Assembly (NCBI GenBank): GCA_020057645.1
Contig: JAGVFL010000138.1
Coordinates: 1 to 14,380 of the forward strand
Length of the DNA stretch: 14,380 nucleotides
DNA from: Candidatus Omnitrophota bacterium
GTDB lineage: Bacteria > Omnitrophota > Gorgyraeia > Gorgyraeales > Gorgyraeaceae
Direction of reading: 5' to 3'
Shown: in pieces, positions 7,732-14,208 of the stretch
How positions within the stretch are numbered: position 1 is the first letter of the stretch
How the letters are laid out: each line of letters begins with the position of its first letter
The notes under the pieces: generated by a model
Database searches by the model: none
Told to the model about the DNA's origin: nothing
Seen by the model: only the letters and a program-made list of their open reading frames with translations
Translations under genes and position numbers: made by a program

Positions 7732-7770
7732 CTAAGGTTACACTCTGACAATGTCAGAGTGTAACCTTAG
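7732..7770. repeat. Dispersed palindromic repeat, copy 2 (perfect 19-bp inverted repeat)
   Basis: Arms 7732-7750 and 7752-7770 are exact reverse complements around the single base 7751. The arm is CTAAGGTTACACTCTGACA. It starts 3 bases after the stop of the small Tat-like gene, and its other foot overlaps the Shine-Dalgarno sequence of amrBA by two bases. If transcribed in the operon it would fold into a long hairpin between these genes. There is no U-run, so it is not a typical intrinsic terminator. Confidence 0.93.
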
Positions 7771-7773
7771 CGC

Positions 7774-7923
7774 TTATCCTGCCAGCTTCTCATAATGCCT
7801 CGCCTCTTTATATGATTTTTTGAATATGTTTAATTTTTTCAAGCTAGGCAAAAGAAAAACCGTAAATACCCCAAAACCCGCCATTCTCAAGAACTCTTTT
7901 CTCGTCATATTTCTATCCATCAT
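7774..7923 (-). CDS. Small Tat-signal-like protein with AmrS-type EAxxY tail
   Basis: A 49-codon gene with GAGGGGG (7928-7934) 4 bases before ATG 7923 and 7 before ATG 7920; a third ATG at 7908 begins MTRKEFLRMAG. The N-terminus resembles a twin-arginine signal (T-R-K-E-F-L-R, with RK in place of RR) followed by a hydrophobic stretch 16-25. The C-terminus is KEARHYEKLAG. That tail closely resembles the first residues of AmrS-family radical SAM enzymes just before their first Cys motif, and also the tail of the small membrane protein upstream of amrS (8948-9151). It lies between amrS and amrBA on the same strand. It may be a detached export/anchor segment of an AmrS-type enzyme, or a separate partner peptide. 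No function is established. Confidence 0.7.
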   Translation of the reverse strand: MMDRNMTRKEFLRMAGFGVFTVFLLPSLKKLNIFKKSYKEARHYEKLAG

Positions 7924-7939
7924 AAATCCCCCTCTAAGC

Positions 7940-7968
7940 GTAGGGGAGGGTTTTAAACCCTCCCCTAC
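7940..7968. repeat. Perfect GC-rich palindrome between amrS and the Tat-like gene
   Basis: Arms GTAGGGGAGGGTTT (7940-7953) and its exact complement (7955-7968) surround one T. It lies in the 53-base gap after the amrS stop and just before the Shine-Dalgarno sequence of the small gene. The sequence is unrelated to the 39-bp repeat family. It has the look of a REP-like intergenic element and would form a stable mRNA hairpin. No U-run follows it in the direction of transcription. Confidence 0.85.
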
Positions 7969-7976
7969 CTTAAATA

Positions 7977-8951
7977 TTACTCCCAGCGGCCCGGGATTTT
8001 GTTACCGCAGTATTGACACTTGCCGCTGATTATATTATTTTGAGTAACTGTGTATCCAATCCTCTGGACAGCCAGGTTTTTGCAGGCCGGGCAATAGGTA
8101 TTATTGCCTTCATGTTCCGGAATATTGCCTATGTAGACATAATTCATGCCTTTTGACATCGCGATGTTTCTTGCTAATATCAGCGATTCTTCCGGCGTCG
8201 GCGGTAAATTCTTTAACTGATACATCGGCCAAAACCTTGAAAAATGCACCGGGACATCAGGCCCCAAATTCTCTACTATCCAGTCGCAGTATCTGGAAAA
8301 ATCCTCTTTTGTATCATTATGCGTCGGGACAACCAGATTCACTATCTCCAGCCACACCCCTTTTTCTTTTATTAATTTTATCGCGCTCATCACAGGCCCG
8401 ATATGACCCCTTGTAATATTTTCATAAAAATCCTCTGTGATGCCTTTAAAATCCACCTTGATTGCGTCTAAAAAACCGCATGCCTCTTCCAGCGGCTTCT
8501 GGTTTATGTAACCGGCTGTCACCCAGATATTTAAAACATTATTCTTATGCGCGGCGCTGGCTATATCAGCCGCGTATTCAAAAAATATAATCGGCTCTGA
8601 ATAAGTGCAGGCAATGGTCCTGCATTTATTGTCTATGGCGCCTTGAACTACTTGTTCAGGAGACATATCCATGTTCACGGTATCTTCGGGATTGGACTGC
8701 GATATCTCCCAGTTCTGGCAATATAAACAATGAAGGTTACACCCTGCGGTTGCCAGAGAAAAAGAAAGCGAACCCGGAAGAAAATGATAGAATGGCTTTT
8801 TCTCGATAGGATCGACATGCACAGAACACGGCTTGCCGTACACAAGTGTCTGGAGTTTTCCGTCTATATTCATGCGGGCCCTGCACTTGCCTCTTTCTCT
8901 TTCTTTTAATTCGCAGCTCACCGGGCACAATAAACATCTAACCTTTTTCAT
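7977..8951 (-). CDS. amrS: AmmeMemoRadiSam system radical SAM enzyme
   Basis: A 324-residue radical SAM protein of the AmrS family. An N-terminal Cys cluster (C6, C9, C13, C23) precedes the 4Fe-4S motif C71-x3-C75-x2-C78 in AGCNLHCLYCQNWEIS. Family motifs HVDPIEKKPFYHF (45-57), TYSEP (116-120) and DAIKVDFKG (162-170) follow. The C-terminus holds CPAC (287-290) and CQYC (312-315), a likely zinc ribbon or extra cluster site, and ends IPGRWE. The substrate is unknown. The protein starts MKKVRCLLCP, while from memory family members usually carry about ten more residues (E-A-x-x-Y-x-x-L) before this. That stretch is present at the end of the upstream gene, which overlaps this start as ATGA in the -1 frame. 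Translation is therefore coupled to it. Confidence 0.93.
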   Translation of the reverse strand: MKKVRCLLCPVSCELKERERGKCRARMNIDGKLQTLVYGKPCSVHVDPIEKKPFYHFLPGSLSFSLATAGCNLHCLYCQNWEISQSNPEDTVNMDMSPEQVVQGAIDNKCRTIACTYSEPIIFFEYAADIASAAHKNNVLNIWVTAGYINQKPLEEACGFLDAIKVDFKGITEDFYENITRGHIGPVMSAIKLIKEKGVWLEIVNLVVPTHNDTKEDFSRYCDWIVENLGPDVPVHFSRFWPMYQLKNLPPTPEESLILARNIAMSKGMNYVYIGNIPEHEGNNTYCPACKNLAVQRIGYTVTQNNIISGKCQYCGNKIPGRWE

Positions 8952-9151
8952 TCTTCTATCACCCTGTAATATTTGGCTTCCCTTGGATTCAGGCCTGCTT
9001 TTTTAACAGCTTCCTGCGCCAAGGATTCCTGTATATTATTTAAATTGCCTTTGACAATATTTGGTTTTGGTTTGTTGGCTTTTATAATCGCAGAGCCTAT
9101 CATTATAAGGATTATAACAATAACTAGGTTAAAGATTATTTTTTTAAACAT
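8948..9151 (-). CDS. Small single-span membrane protein with AmrS-type EAxxY tail
   Basis: A 67-residue protein: KK at 3-4, one hydrophobic span about 5-23, then a charged region ending LNPREAKYYRVIEE. By the positive-inside rule the C-terminus may face outward, although lysines flank both sides. The tail matches the tail of the Tat-like small protein (7774-7923) and looks like the missing N-terminal stretch of AmrS. It overlaps lgt by 8 bases and amrS by 4, so all three are probably translated in turn. A single frame change at the GAATGA junction would fuse it to amrS as a membrane-anchored enzyme. It could thus be a true small protein, a split amrS N-terminus, or the result of a frameshift or sequencing error. 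Confidence 0.72.
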   Translation of the reverse strand: MFKKIIFNLVIVIILIMIGSAIIKANKPKPNIVKGNLNNIQESLAQEAVKKAGLNPREAKYYRVIEE

Positions 9152-9863
9152 GCCTTTTTCTTATGAATAAGACCATAGCTATTATAAAAATTATCAGACT
9201 GCTAAGGTCTGCCAGTGTTATTCCCGTATTCCAGAGATAAAGATTATCCGCCCTGAATTGTGAAACAATAATCCTTATGACGCTGTACGTCATCAGATAT
9301 AATAAAAATAACCCGCCCTCAAACCTTATCTTCTTTCTCAAGTCCCATAATAGCAGAAATCCGATAAAATCTAAAATAAGCTCGTAAATCTGCGTAGGGT
9401 GGCCCTCCATGCCAAACAAGGGTTTCACCATCGGCACGCCAAAACAACAGCCGTTTAAAAAACAGCCTATCCTTCCGATCGCCTGGCCCAGTATTATGGA
9501 AGGCGCTATCAAATCAGCCAATGCCCAGAAAGAAATCTTTCTGACCCTTGAAAATATAATGCCTGTTATTATGCCTCCAAAGATTCCGCCGTGTATCGCA
9601 AGCCCTCCCTGCCATACCTTAAATATAGATACCGAATCTTCCAAGAAACCTTTAAGGTCAAAAAAAATGACGTAATAAATCCTTGCGCCTATTATAGACC
9701 CTACCAATAGATAAAAACTAAAATCATATACCATGTCCGGTCTTATATTTTTTCTTACCGCCTCTCGCTTGGCAATAAATATCCCGAACAAAAAAGCTAT
9801 GGCGACCATCATGCCATAGCTATAAATTGTAAAGGGCCCGATTTTAGCTATTATAGGGTGCAT
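9144..9863 (-). CDS. lgt: Prolipoprotein diacylglyceryl transferase
   Basis: Lgt transfers diacylglycerol from phosphatidylglycerol to the lipobox Cys of prolipoproteins, in the inner membrane. The 239 residues form several membrane spans and carry the family motifs: KVWQGGLAIHGGIFGG (82-97) with His91, GQAIGRIGCFLNGCCFG (126-142) with Arg131 and Asn137, PTQIYE (156-161) and FRADN near the C-terminus. The length is slightly short of the usual 250-290 residues. It starts 4 bases after the thymidylate-synthase stop with only a weak ribosome-binding site, and its 3' end overlaps the small membrane gene by 8 bases. Its place in the same operon as the predicted lipoprotein AmrBA suggests that AmrBA is one of its substrates, although Lgt serves all lipoproteins. 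Confidence 0.95.
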   Translation of the reverse strand: MHPIIAKIGPFTIYSYGMMVAIAFLFGIFIAKREAVRKNIRPDMVYDFSFYLLVGSIIGARIYYVIFFDLKGFLEDSVSIFKVWQGGLAIHGGIFGGIITGIIFSRVRKISFWALADLIAPSIILGQAIGRIGCFLNGCCFGVPMVKPLFGMEGHPTQIYELILDFIGFLLLWDLRKKIRFEGGLFLLYLMTYSVIRIIVSQFRADNLYLWNTGITLADLSSLIIFIIAMVLFIRKRHV

Positions 9864-9867
9864 AAAT

Positions 9868-10617
9868 CTATTTTATCTCTAAATCCGCTTTGCCTGTCCT
9901 TTGTTTTGCGAAATCCCAGGAGTAATCGTAAAGATGGAGCCCTTTGCTGGCAGCTATTATTTCTCCATTCTCTACGCCTATTTCTTCTGCCATATATTGT
10001 TTCACAAGCTCCAGCCCGCCTAAATTTGAAGGAAAGCCTCCCCATAAATCCCACGATCTGAAATAAGGAAAAAAATGCAGCTTGCCATAGCGAATCCTCG
10101 TATCTATAAGCCTCAGGCACGGCGGATCATTCAGTTTTATGTCAGAAGGCATACCTATTTCTATTGTTGCCTGGTTAGTGCCGTGCCCCTGTGTCTTGTA
10201 CATCTTGATCACTTCTTCAACCTGGTTGACCTCTAAAGGCATCTCCTTTACCATTTCTTTGCCGTCTACTGTTTCCTTCAATCTCACTTTTGCGTCCACC
10301 ATTCTTTCGCCATAGGTATAGTCTTCTGTTTTTGTTTTTTGGCCTGTCAATAGATACGAGAGATAACCGTTTATGTATTCCATGCTTGTAGGCGCGGGGA
10401 TGCTTGAACTTTCGGGCATTATGGGTATCATCTGATGGCTCGGATTTTTTATCCTGATGGTAACAAAATCAAATTCAAGCCTTTTCTGACCGGCGTAGCT
10501 GCCTCTTGTGATCGTATATACGTGGCCATTTTCTAAAATCTTCGAAAGGCACCTGAACCAGGCATCGTCTAAATCAAATGCCTCTATGTGAACTGGTTTT
10601 AATTCATTTCTTTCCAT
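9868..10617 (-). CDS. thyA: Thymidylate synthase, archaeal/methanogen-like type
   Basis: Converts dUMP to dTMP using a methylene-folate-type cofactor. The 249 residues carry the catalytic region: DPPC with nucleophile Cys167, FRSWD (186-190) with the phosphate-binding Arg187 and Ser188, GFPSNLGGL with Asn198 (the uracil-selecting Asn, equivalent to E. coli Asn177), and HLYDY (228-232) with His228 and Tyr230. The N-terminal half lacks the usual bacterial ThyA signatures, and the WGGFPSNLGGL style recalls the methanogen/archaeal TS family. Asn198 argues against a dCMP hydroxymethylase. GGAG lies about 10 bases before the ATG. The gene starts one base after the NYN-nuclease stop. Confidence 0.82.
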   Translation of the reverse strand: MERNELKPVHIEAFDLDDAWFRCLSKILENGHVYTITRGSYAGQKRLEFDFVTIRIKNPSHQMIPIMPESSSIPAPTSMEYINGYLSYLLTGQKTKTEDYTYGERMVDAKVRLKETVDGKEMVKEMPLEVNQVEEVIKMYKTQGHGTNQATIEIGMPSDIKLNDPPCLRLIDTRIRYGKLHFFPYFRSWDLWGGFPSNLGGLELVKQYMAEEIGVENGEIIAASKGLHLYDYSWDFAKQRTGKADLEIK

Positions 10618-10618
10618 T

Positions 10619-11113
10619 CTATTCTACTCCCCAGTATTTTTTGAGTTCGTTTGTAATAGCGTCCTGATCCTTATCCCCTATATCTTTTTCTATTATTTTA
10701 CTCCTCGAGGCCTTCTTCTTCAAGATAATTAAATCCTCTAATTCTTTAATGCTGATTATCCGGCAGCTGAATGCCCTCGCGTGATTTTTTATGGAATTGT
10801 CATCCGAGGAGACTGTTATTTTATTCTTTCCGGATGATATTTTAAGTATATCAATTATTACCTTATCGGCATCTTTATCCTTGTTTGAGAATAAAACTTC
10901 TACATCCCCGTATGCCTCCCTTTCCAATCCAAGGCCTTCGCTCTTGCCGTCAAAAACAACTATTATCTTATCAAACGATCGATTCCTGCGCCTGAAATCC
11001 ACCAGCGCCTTAATAAATGACAGGCGCGAAGACTCAAGGCTTATGTCTTTTTTTGCGTCAAATACTTTGATCTTACTTATCGCGTTATAGCCGTCAATAA
11101 TCAAACATTTCAT
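10619..11113 (-). CDS. YacP-like NYN-domain ribonuclease
   Basis: A 164-residue single-domain protein of the NYN (PIN-like) nuclease superfamily, related to YacP/Rae1. It begins LIIDGYN with Asp7. Further acidic metal-binding positions are VVFDG (Asp55), DKDADKV (Asp81, Asp83) and VSSDDNSIKNHAR (Asp104, Asp105), in the expected order for a Mg-dependent endonuclease. YacP/Rae1 proteins in Firmicutes cleave ribosome-bound mRNA; a similar role here is inference. The start overlaps the HAD gene stop as ATGA, and the stop is one base from the thyA start. Confidence 0.82.
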   Translation of the reverse strand: MKCLIIDGYNAISKIKVFDAKKDISLESSRLSFIKALVDFRRRNRSFDKIIVVFDGKSEGLGLEREAYGDVEVLFSNKDKDADKVIIDILKISSGKNKITVSSDDNSIKNHARAFSCRIISIKELEDLIILKKKASRSKIIEKDIGDKDQDAITNELKKYWGVE

Positions 11114-11724
11114 GAGAGCTCGGATTTTATTTTTTTGAAGGATTCTTCGCCGTTAAAACCCATACCTTTTATCCCAAGGCCGGAAGCCGCTTCAATCAAA
11201 TCCGCCCTGTCATCTATATAAAACGCGTTTGAGTTCTTCGCGCCGACTGCCTCAAGCGCCGCATTGTAAATCTCCGGGCTAGGCTTTCTAAAACCTATCT
11301 CATAAGAAAATATAAGCTTATCAAATTCACCGAAAATGGGCATTTTCTTTTTAAGAAATTCGCAATGCGCCTCATTTATATTAGATATCATCACAAGTTT
11401 ATATCTGCCTTTTACGCTTTTTAAAAACCTCTGGAATCTCATATTAAGAGGGGTTTCAAAAAATATGTCATTCCAGATAGGCAAAAACATATCATAATCA
11501 ATTTCCAGCTCCAGCGACTCTTTTACCCTTTTAAAAAAATTCAGAGAACCAATTTTCCCCTCCTCATAATCCTTAGTAATGCCTGAATCAAAAAAAAGCT
11601 GATAGATGTCCTCTTCTTTTTTAGGAGTAAGCGCTAAGATCTTTTTTACCGCGATCCTGTGGTCAAAATTGATAAGAACATTGCCCAAGTCGGAAAATAC
11701 GGCTTCGTATTTATTTTTAATCAT
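11110..11724 (-). CDS. HAD-superfamily phosphatase, YihX-like
   Basis: A 204-residue HAD hydrolase with an alpha-helical cap. Motif I is SDLGNVLINFD with nucleophile Asp12. The second acidic position is Gly, as in YihX-type DLGNV proteins. Motif II is VMISN (Ser114), motif III GFRKPSPEIY (Lys147), and motif IV YIDDRADLIEAA (Asp171, Asp172). YihX acts on sugar phosphates; the substrate here cannot be told. I chose ATG 11724 because the family normally begins a few residues before motif I. An in-frame TTG at 11754 overlaps the trpB stop by 8 bases and could serve as a coupled start, adding 10 residues. Neither start has a clear Shine-Dalgarno sequence. Confidence 0.85.
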   Translation of the reverse strand: MIKNKYEAVFSDLGNVLINFDHRIAVKKILALTPKKEEDIYQLFFDSGITKDYEEGKIGSLNFFKRVKESLELEIDYDMFLPIWNDIFFETPLNMRFQRFLKSVKGRYKLVMISNINEAHCEFLKKKMPIFGEFDKLIFSYEIGFRKPSPEIYNAALEAVGAKNSNAFYIDDRADLIEAASGLGIKGMGFNGEESFKKIKSELS

Positions 11725-11746
11725 AGATTCATTTTGTGGGATATCT

Positions 11747-13102
11747 TCAGTCAACCTTAGGCAGACATTTGATAGCCTTCTTTATGGCTTGTTCAGGGTG
11801 TTCGTAATCCTTAAGTTTCCCTCCCAGATACGCGTCATAAGCAGCCAGGTCAAAATTACCGTGGCCGGAATAGTTGAAGACTATGCATTTTTCTTTATTT
11901 TCTTTTTTACATATCAATGCCTCGTCTATTGCCGCCTTTATGGCGTGGCTTGTTTCAGGGGCAGGCAGTATGCCTTCTGTGCATGCGAATAATAACGCAG
12001 CTTTAAAAACGCCTGTCTGATGGTATGCCCTTGCTTCGATAAGCTTTTCATTGAATAACATTGACACAAGCGGAGCCATGCCGTGATACCTAAGCCCTCC
12101 GGCGTGTATGCCTTCCGGCACAAAATTGTGCCCCAGCGTATACATCTTTAATAAAGGCGTCATTTGCGCCGTATCCCCGAAATCATATCTATAGGGGCCT
12201 TTTGTAAGAGTGGGGCACGCCGCCGGCTCAACTGCTATGAACCTTATATCCTGGCCCTCGATCTTATCTTTTATGAACGGAAAAGTAAGGCCCGCGAAGT
12301 TACTGCCACCGCCGACGCAGCCTATCATGATGTCCGGTTTCTCATCTATAAGTTTCAACTGCTCTTTTACTTCCAAACCTATGACTGTCTGGTGGAGCAT
12401 CACATGATTCAGAACACTTCCAAGAGAATATTTTGTATCCTCATGAGTAACCGCGTCTTCCACTGCCTCAGATATCGCCATCCCCAGACTTCCCGGGGTG
12501 TGCGGCATCTTTTTTAAAATCAGCCTGCCTGCTTTTGTCCTATTGGTTGGCGAAGGAAAGACTTCCGCGCCCCAGACATGCATAAGAGATTTTCTGAAAG
12601 GTTTCTGCTCGTAGCTGCACTTCACCATGTAAACAGTGCATTTTAACCCCATTATTTTACAGGCAAACGAAAGTGCGCTCCCCCACTGGCCTGCGCCGGT
12701 TTCAGTAGCAATGCGCTTCACGCCTTCTTTTTTATTAAAATAAGCCTGCGCGATTGCCGTATTCGGCTTATGGCTTCCAGGGCCGTTGCCGCTTTCATCT
12801 TTATAATAGATCCTGGCAGGCGTTTTAAGTTCTTTTTCAAGATTAAACGCTCTGCGCAGAGGCGTAGGCCTCCATAGTTTCAAAATCCTGATAACCTCAT
12901 CAGGTATTTCTATCCACTTGTCCTGCGACATCTCCTGTTTTATGAGTTCTTTGGGGAATATAGGGGCTAATTCATCGGGCGATAACGGTTTGTTGGTTCC
13001 GGGGTTAAGAGGAGGCGGCAAAGGATTCCGCAGATCCGCCTGAATATTGTACCATGCCCTTGGAATGCTCTTTTCATTAAGTAATACCTTAAAATTTTCC
13101 AT
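11747..13102 (-). CDS. trpB: Tryptophan synthase beta subunit-like protein, TrpB2 type
   Basis: A PLP enzyme of 451 residues, longer than classical TrpB (about 400) and typical of TrpB2. The PLP lysine is Lys112 in [10 protein letters not shown]. Other family marks are [12 protein letters not shown] (78-89), [14 protein letters not shown] (134-147), the phosphate loop [10 protein letters not shown] (262-271) and [17 protein letters not shown] near the end. It would join indole and L-serine to tryptophan. No trpA or other trp gene is nearby, which fits TrpB2 acting alone, for example in indole salvage. A strong AGGAGGGGGG precedes the ATG. It is the first gene of the long minus-strand operon, downstream of osmC and separated from it by palindrome copy 3. 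Confidence 0.93.
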   Translation of the reverse strand: MENFKVLLNEKSIPRAWYNIQADLRNPLPPPLNPGTNKPLSPDELAPIFPKELIKQEMSQDKWIEIPDEVIRILKLWRPTPLRRAFNLEKELKTPARIYYKDESGNGPGSHKPNTAIAQAYFNKKEGVKRIATETGAGQWGSALSFACKIMGLKCTVYMVKCSYEQKPFRKSLMHVWGAEVFPSPTNRTKAGRLILKKMPHTPGSLGMAISEAVEDAVTHEDTKYSLGSVLNHVMLHQTVIGLEVKEQLKLIDEKPDIMIGCVGGGSNFAGLTFPFIKDKIEGQDIRFIAVEPAACPTLTKGPYRYDFGDTAQMTPLLKMYTLGHNFVPEGIHAGGLRYHGMAPLVSMLFNEKLIEARAYHQTGVFKAALLFACTEGILPAPETSHAIKAAIDEALICKKENKEKCIVFNYSGHGNFDLAAYDAYLGGKLKDYEHPEQAIKKAIKCLPKVD

Positions 13103-13131
13103 TTATCCCCCCTCCTCTCTCACGCACCAAA

Positions 13132-13168
13132 CAAGTTGACACTTTAACATTGTCAGAGTGTAACCTTA
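13132..13168. repeat. Dispersed palindromic repeat, copy 3
   Basis: The right half TGTCAGAGTGTAACCTTA (13151-13168) is identical to copy 2. The left half CAAGTTGACACTTTAACA (13132-13149) pairs with it with several mismatches. It fills most of the gap between the osmC stop (13169) and the trpB start and directly abuts the stop codon. Confidence 0.85.
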
Positions 13169-13564
13169 TTATGTTAACTCTATATTTATCTCAGGTTGAT
13201 GTTTTATTGTTTCGTGAATCATACAAGACTCTGCGACTTTTAAGAGCGTTGCTTTTCTTGGCCCTGGATCAGCATTCGGTAATTCTATTTTTGCGCTTAT
13301 CTTTTGAATCCTGGAAGGCTTATCATTTGCCTTTTCCCAGTCCAGGGTTATTTTCATACCATCCGGATTCAGGCCTGTATGCTTGCAGAATCCTAAAACA
13401 TACACTCCGATACAAGACCCAAGAGAATCTATAAATAACTCCGGCGGGGTAAAGCCCTTATCTTCGCCTCCAGCTGCCTGCGGCTGGTCTATTATTACAG
13501 AATGCGCCCTGTTCTTTGCCTCAAATTTCATGCCGCCTATATACTTTATCTCTGCTTTTTCCAT
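13169..13564 (-). CDS. OsmC/Ohr-family thiol peroxidase
   Basis: A 131-residue protein of the OsmC family, which reduces organic hydroperoxides using two redox cysteines. Cys51 in DSLGSCIGVYVLG and Cys114 in AESCMIHETI occupy the two expected positions; Cys60 is an additional cysteine. The GFTPPELFIDSLGSC stretch is a clear family signature. I chose ATG 13564 because the family starts here and because a promoter with its -10 box at 13572-13577 lies upstream. The in-frame ATG at 13600 would lie inside that promoter. With only 7 bases between -10 and ATG, the mRNA should be leaderless. The stop is followed directly by palindrome copy 3. Confidence 0.9.
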   Translation of the reverse strand: MEKAEIKYIGGMKFEAKNRAHSVIIDQPQAAGGEDKGFTPPELFIDSLGSCIGVYVLGFCKHTGLNPDGMKITLDWEKANDKPSRIQKISAKIELPNADPGPRKATLLKVAESCMIHETIKHQPEINIELT

Positions 13565-13571
13565 GCGTACT

Positions 13572-13600
13572 ATTATATCAATAAGTCGGCATTCAGGCAA
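13572..13600 (-). promoter_or_regulatory. Promoter of osmC, predicted leaderless
   Basis: On the minus strand TTGCCT (13595-13600) and TATAAT (13572-13577) are exactly 17 bases apart, with TGA before the -10 giving an extended -10 as well. The -10 ends 7 bases before ATG 13564, so transcription should begin at or next to the start codon. The -35 box sits just past the stop of the nitroreductase gene. Confidence 0.75.
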
Positions 13601-13602
13601 GG

Positions 13603-14169
13603 CTAGAAATACTTAAGAATCTCAGGAGGCCTTTTTTCAATAACAGGTATATCTTTATTCTCAAAATATCCGAGGGCAATAGGCGCCACAACCCTATAAT
13701 TATCAGGCACTTGGAACTTTTCCCTGAACCATTTGTCCTCATTCAGGACATTCATCATGCCTACCCAGCATGAACCGATTCCCATGGATGAAGCAGCCAG
13801 CATCATGTTCTGGGCTGCCATTGCGCAGTCATTCTGATAGGAAAATGCATCTGTCTTCCCAAGTACTAGAACCACGCACGGCGCATGATAAAATATGCTG
13901 AAATCTTTTACAGCCATGCGTTTTTTATACCCGGCAAATTTTGGATTTTTCTCTATCATTTCATTGATATAAGGTATAGACCTATCAGAAAGCTCTTTTA
14001 TAAGGGCATTATCCTGCACTATAATGAACCCCCAGGGCTGTTCATTCATGCCGCTCGGAGCCCATTCAGCCGCCTCTATAAGCCTATCTATGGTTTCTTT
14101 TGAAATAGGTTTATCCAGGTATTTTCTAATGCTTCTGCGCGATTTAATAACATCTATTATATTAACCAT
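13603..14169 (-). CDS. Nitroreductase-family FMN flavoprotein
   Basis: A 188-residue member of the NfsB/FRase-I-like nitroreductase family, normally an FMN-binding homodimer using NAD(P)H. Visible marks are RRSIRKY (11-17) for the FMN phosphate, APSGMNEQPW (37-46), the dimer helix NMMLAASSMGIGSCWVGM (121-138) and APIALGYF (162-169). The physiological substrate cannot be told from sequence. It ends just upstream of the osmC promoter, and a shared redox or detoxification role is possible. The start ATG lies 6 bases after a -10 box with no Shine-Dalgarno sequence in between. Confidence 0.92.
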   Translation of the reverse strand: MVNIIDVIKSRRSIRKYLDKPISKETIDRLIEAAEWAPSGMNEQPWGFIIVQDNALIKELSDRSIPYINEMIEKNPKFAGYKKRMAVKDFSIFYHAPCVVLVLGKTDAFSYQNDCAMAAQNMMLAASSMGIGSCWVGMMNVLNEDKWFREKFQVPDNYRVVAPIALGYFENKDIPVIEKRPPEILKYF

Positions 14170-14175
14170 ATGACC

Positions 14176-14205
14176 ATTTTACCCATCATTCCTCATCGCT
14201 GTCAA
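14176..14205 (-). promoter_or_regulatory. Promoter of the nitroreductase gene, predicted leaderless
   Basis: On the minus strand a perfect TTGACA (14200-14205) and TAAAAT (14176-14181) are 18 bases apart. The -10 ends 6 bases before the ATG at 14169, so the transcript should start at the start codon. Palindrome copy 4 begins 3 bases upstream of the -35 box. Confidence 0.68.
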
Positions 14206-14208
14206 TCC

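Noticed and set aside
7732..7770. Intrinsic terminator between the Tat-like gene and amrBA
   Set aside because: The stem is strong but no U-run follows in either direction, and the same element occurs elsewhere as a repeat.
9851..10120. Second minus-strand frame of 89 codons over the thyA 3' end
   Set aside because: It overlaps the catalytic half of thymidylate synthase in another frame and has an arginine-rich, motif-free translation.
13169..13600. Longer osmC start at ATG 13600
   Set aside because: The extra 12 residues would be read from inside a near-consensus promoter (13572-13600), and OsmC proteins normally start near the chosen ATG.
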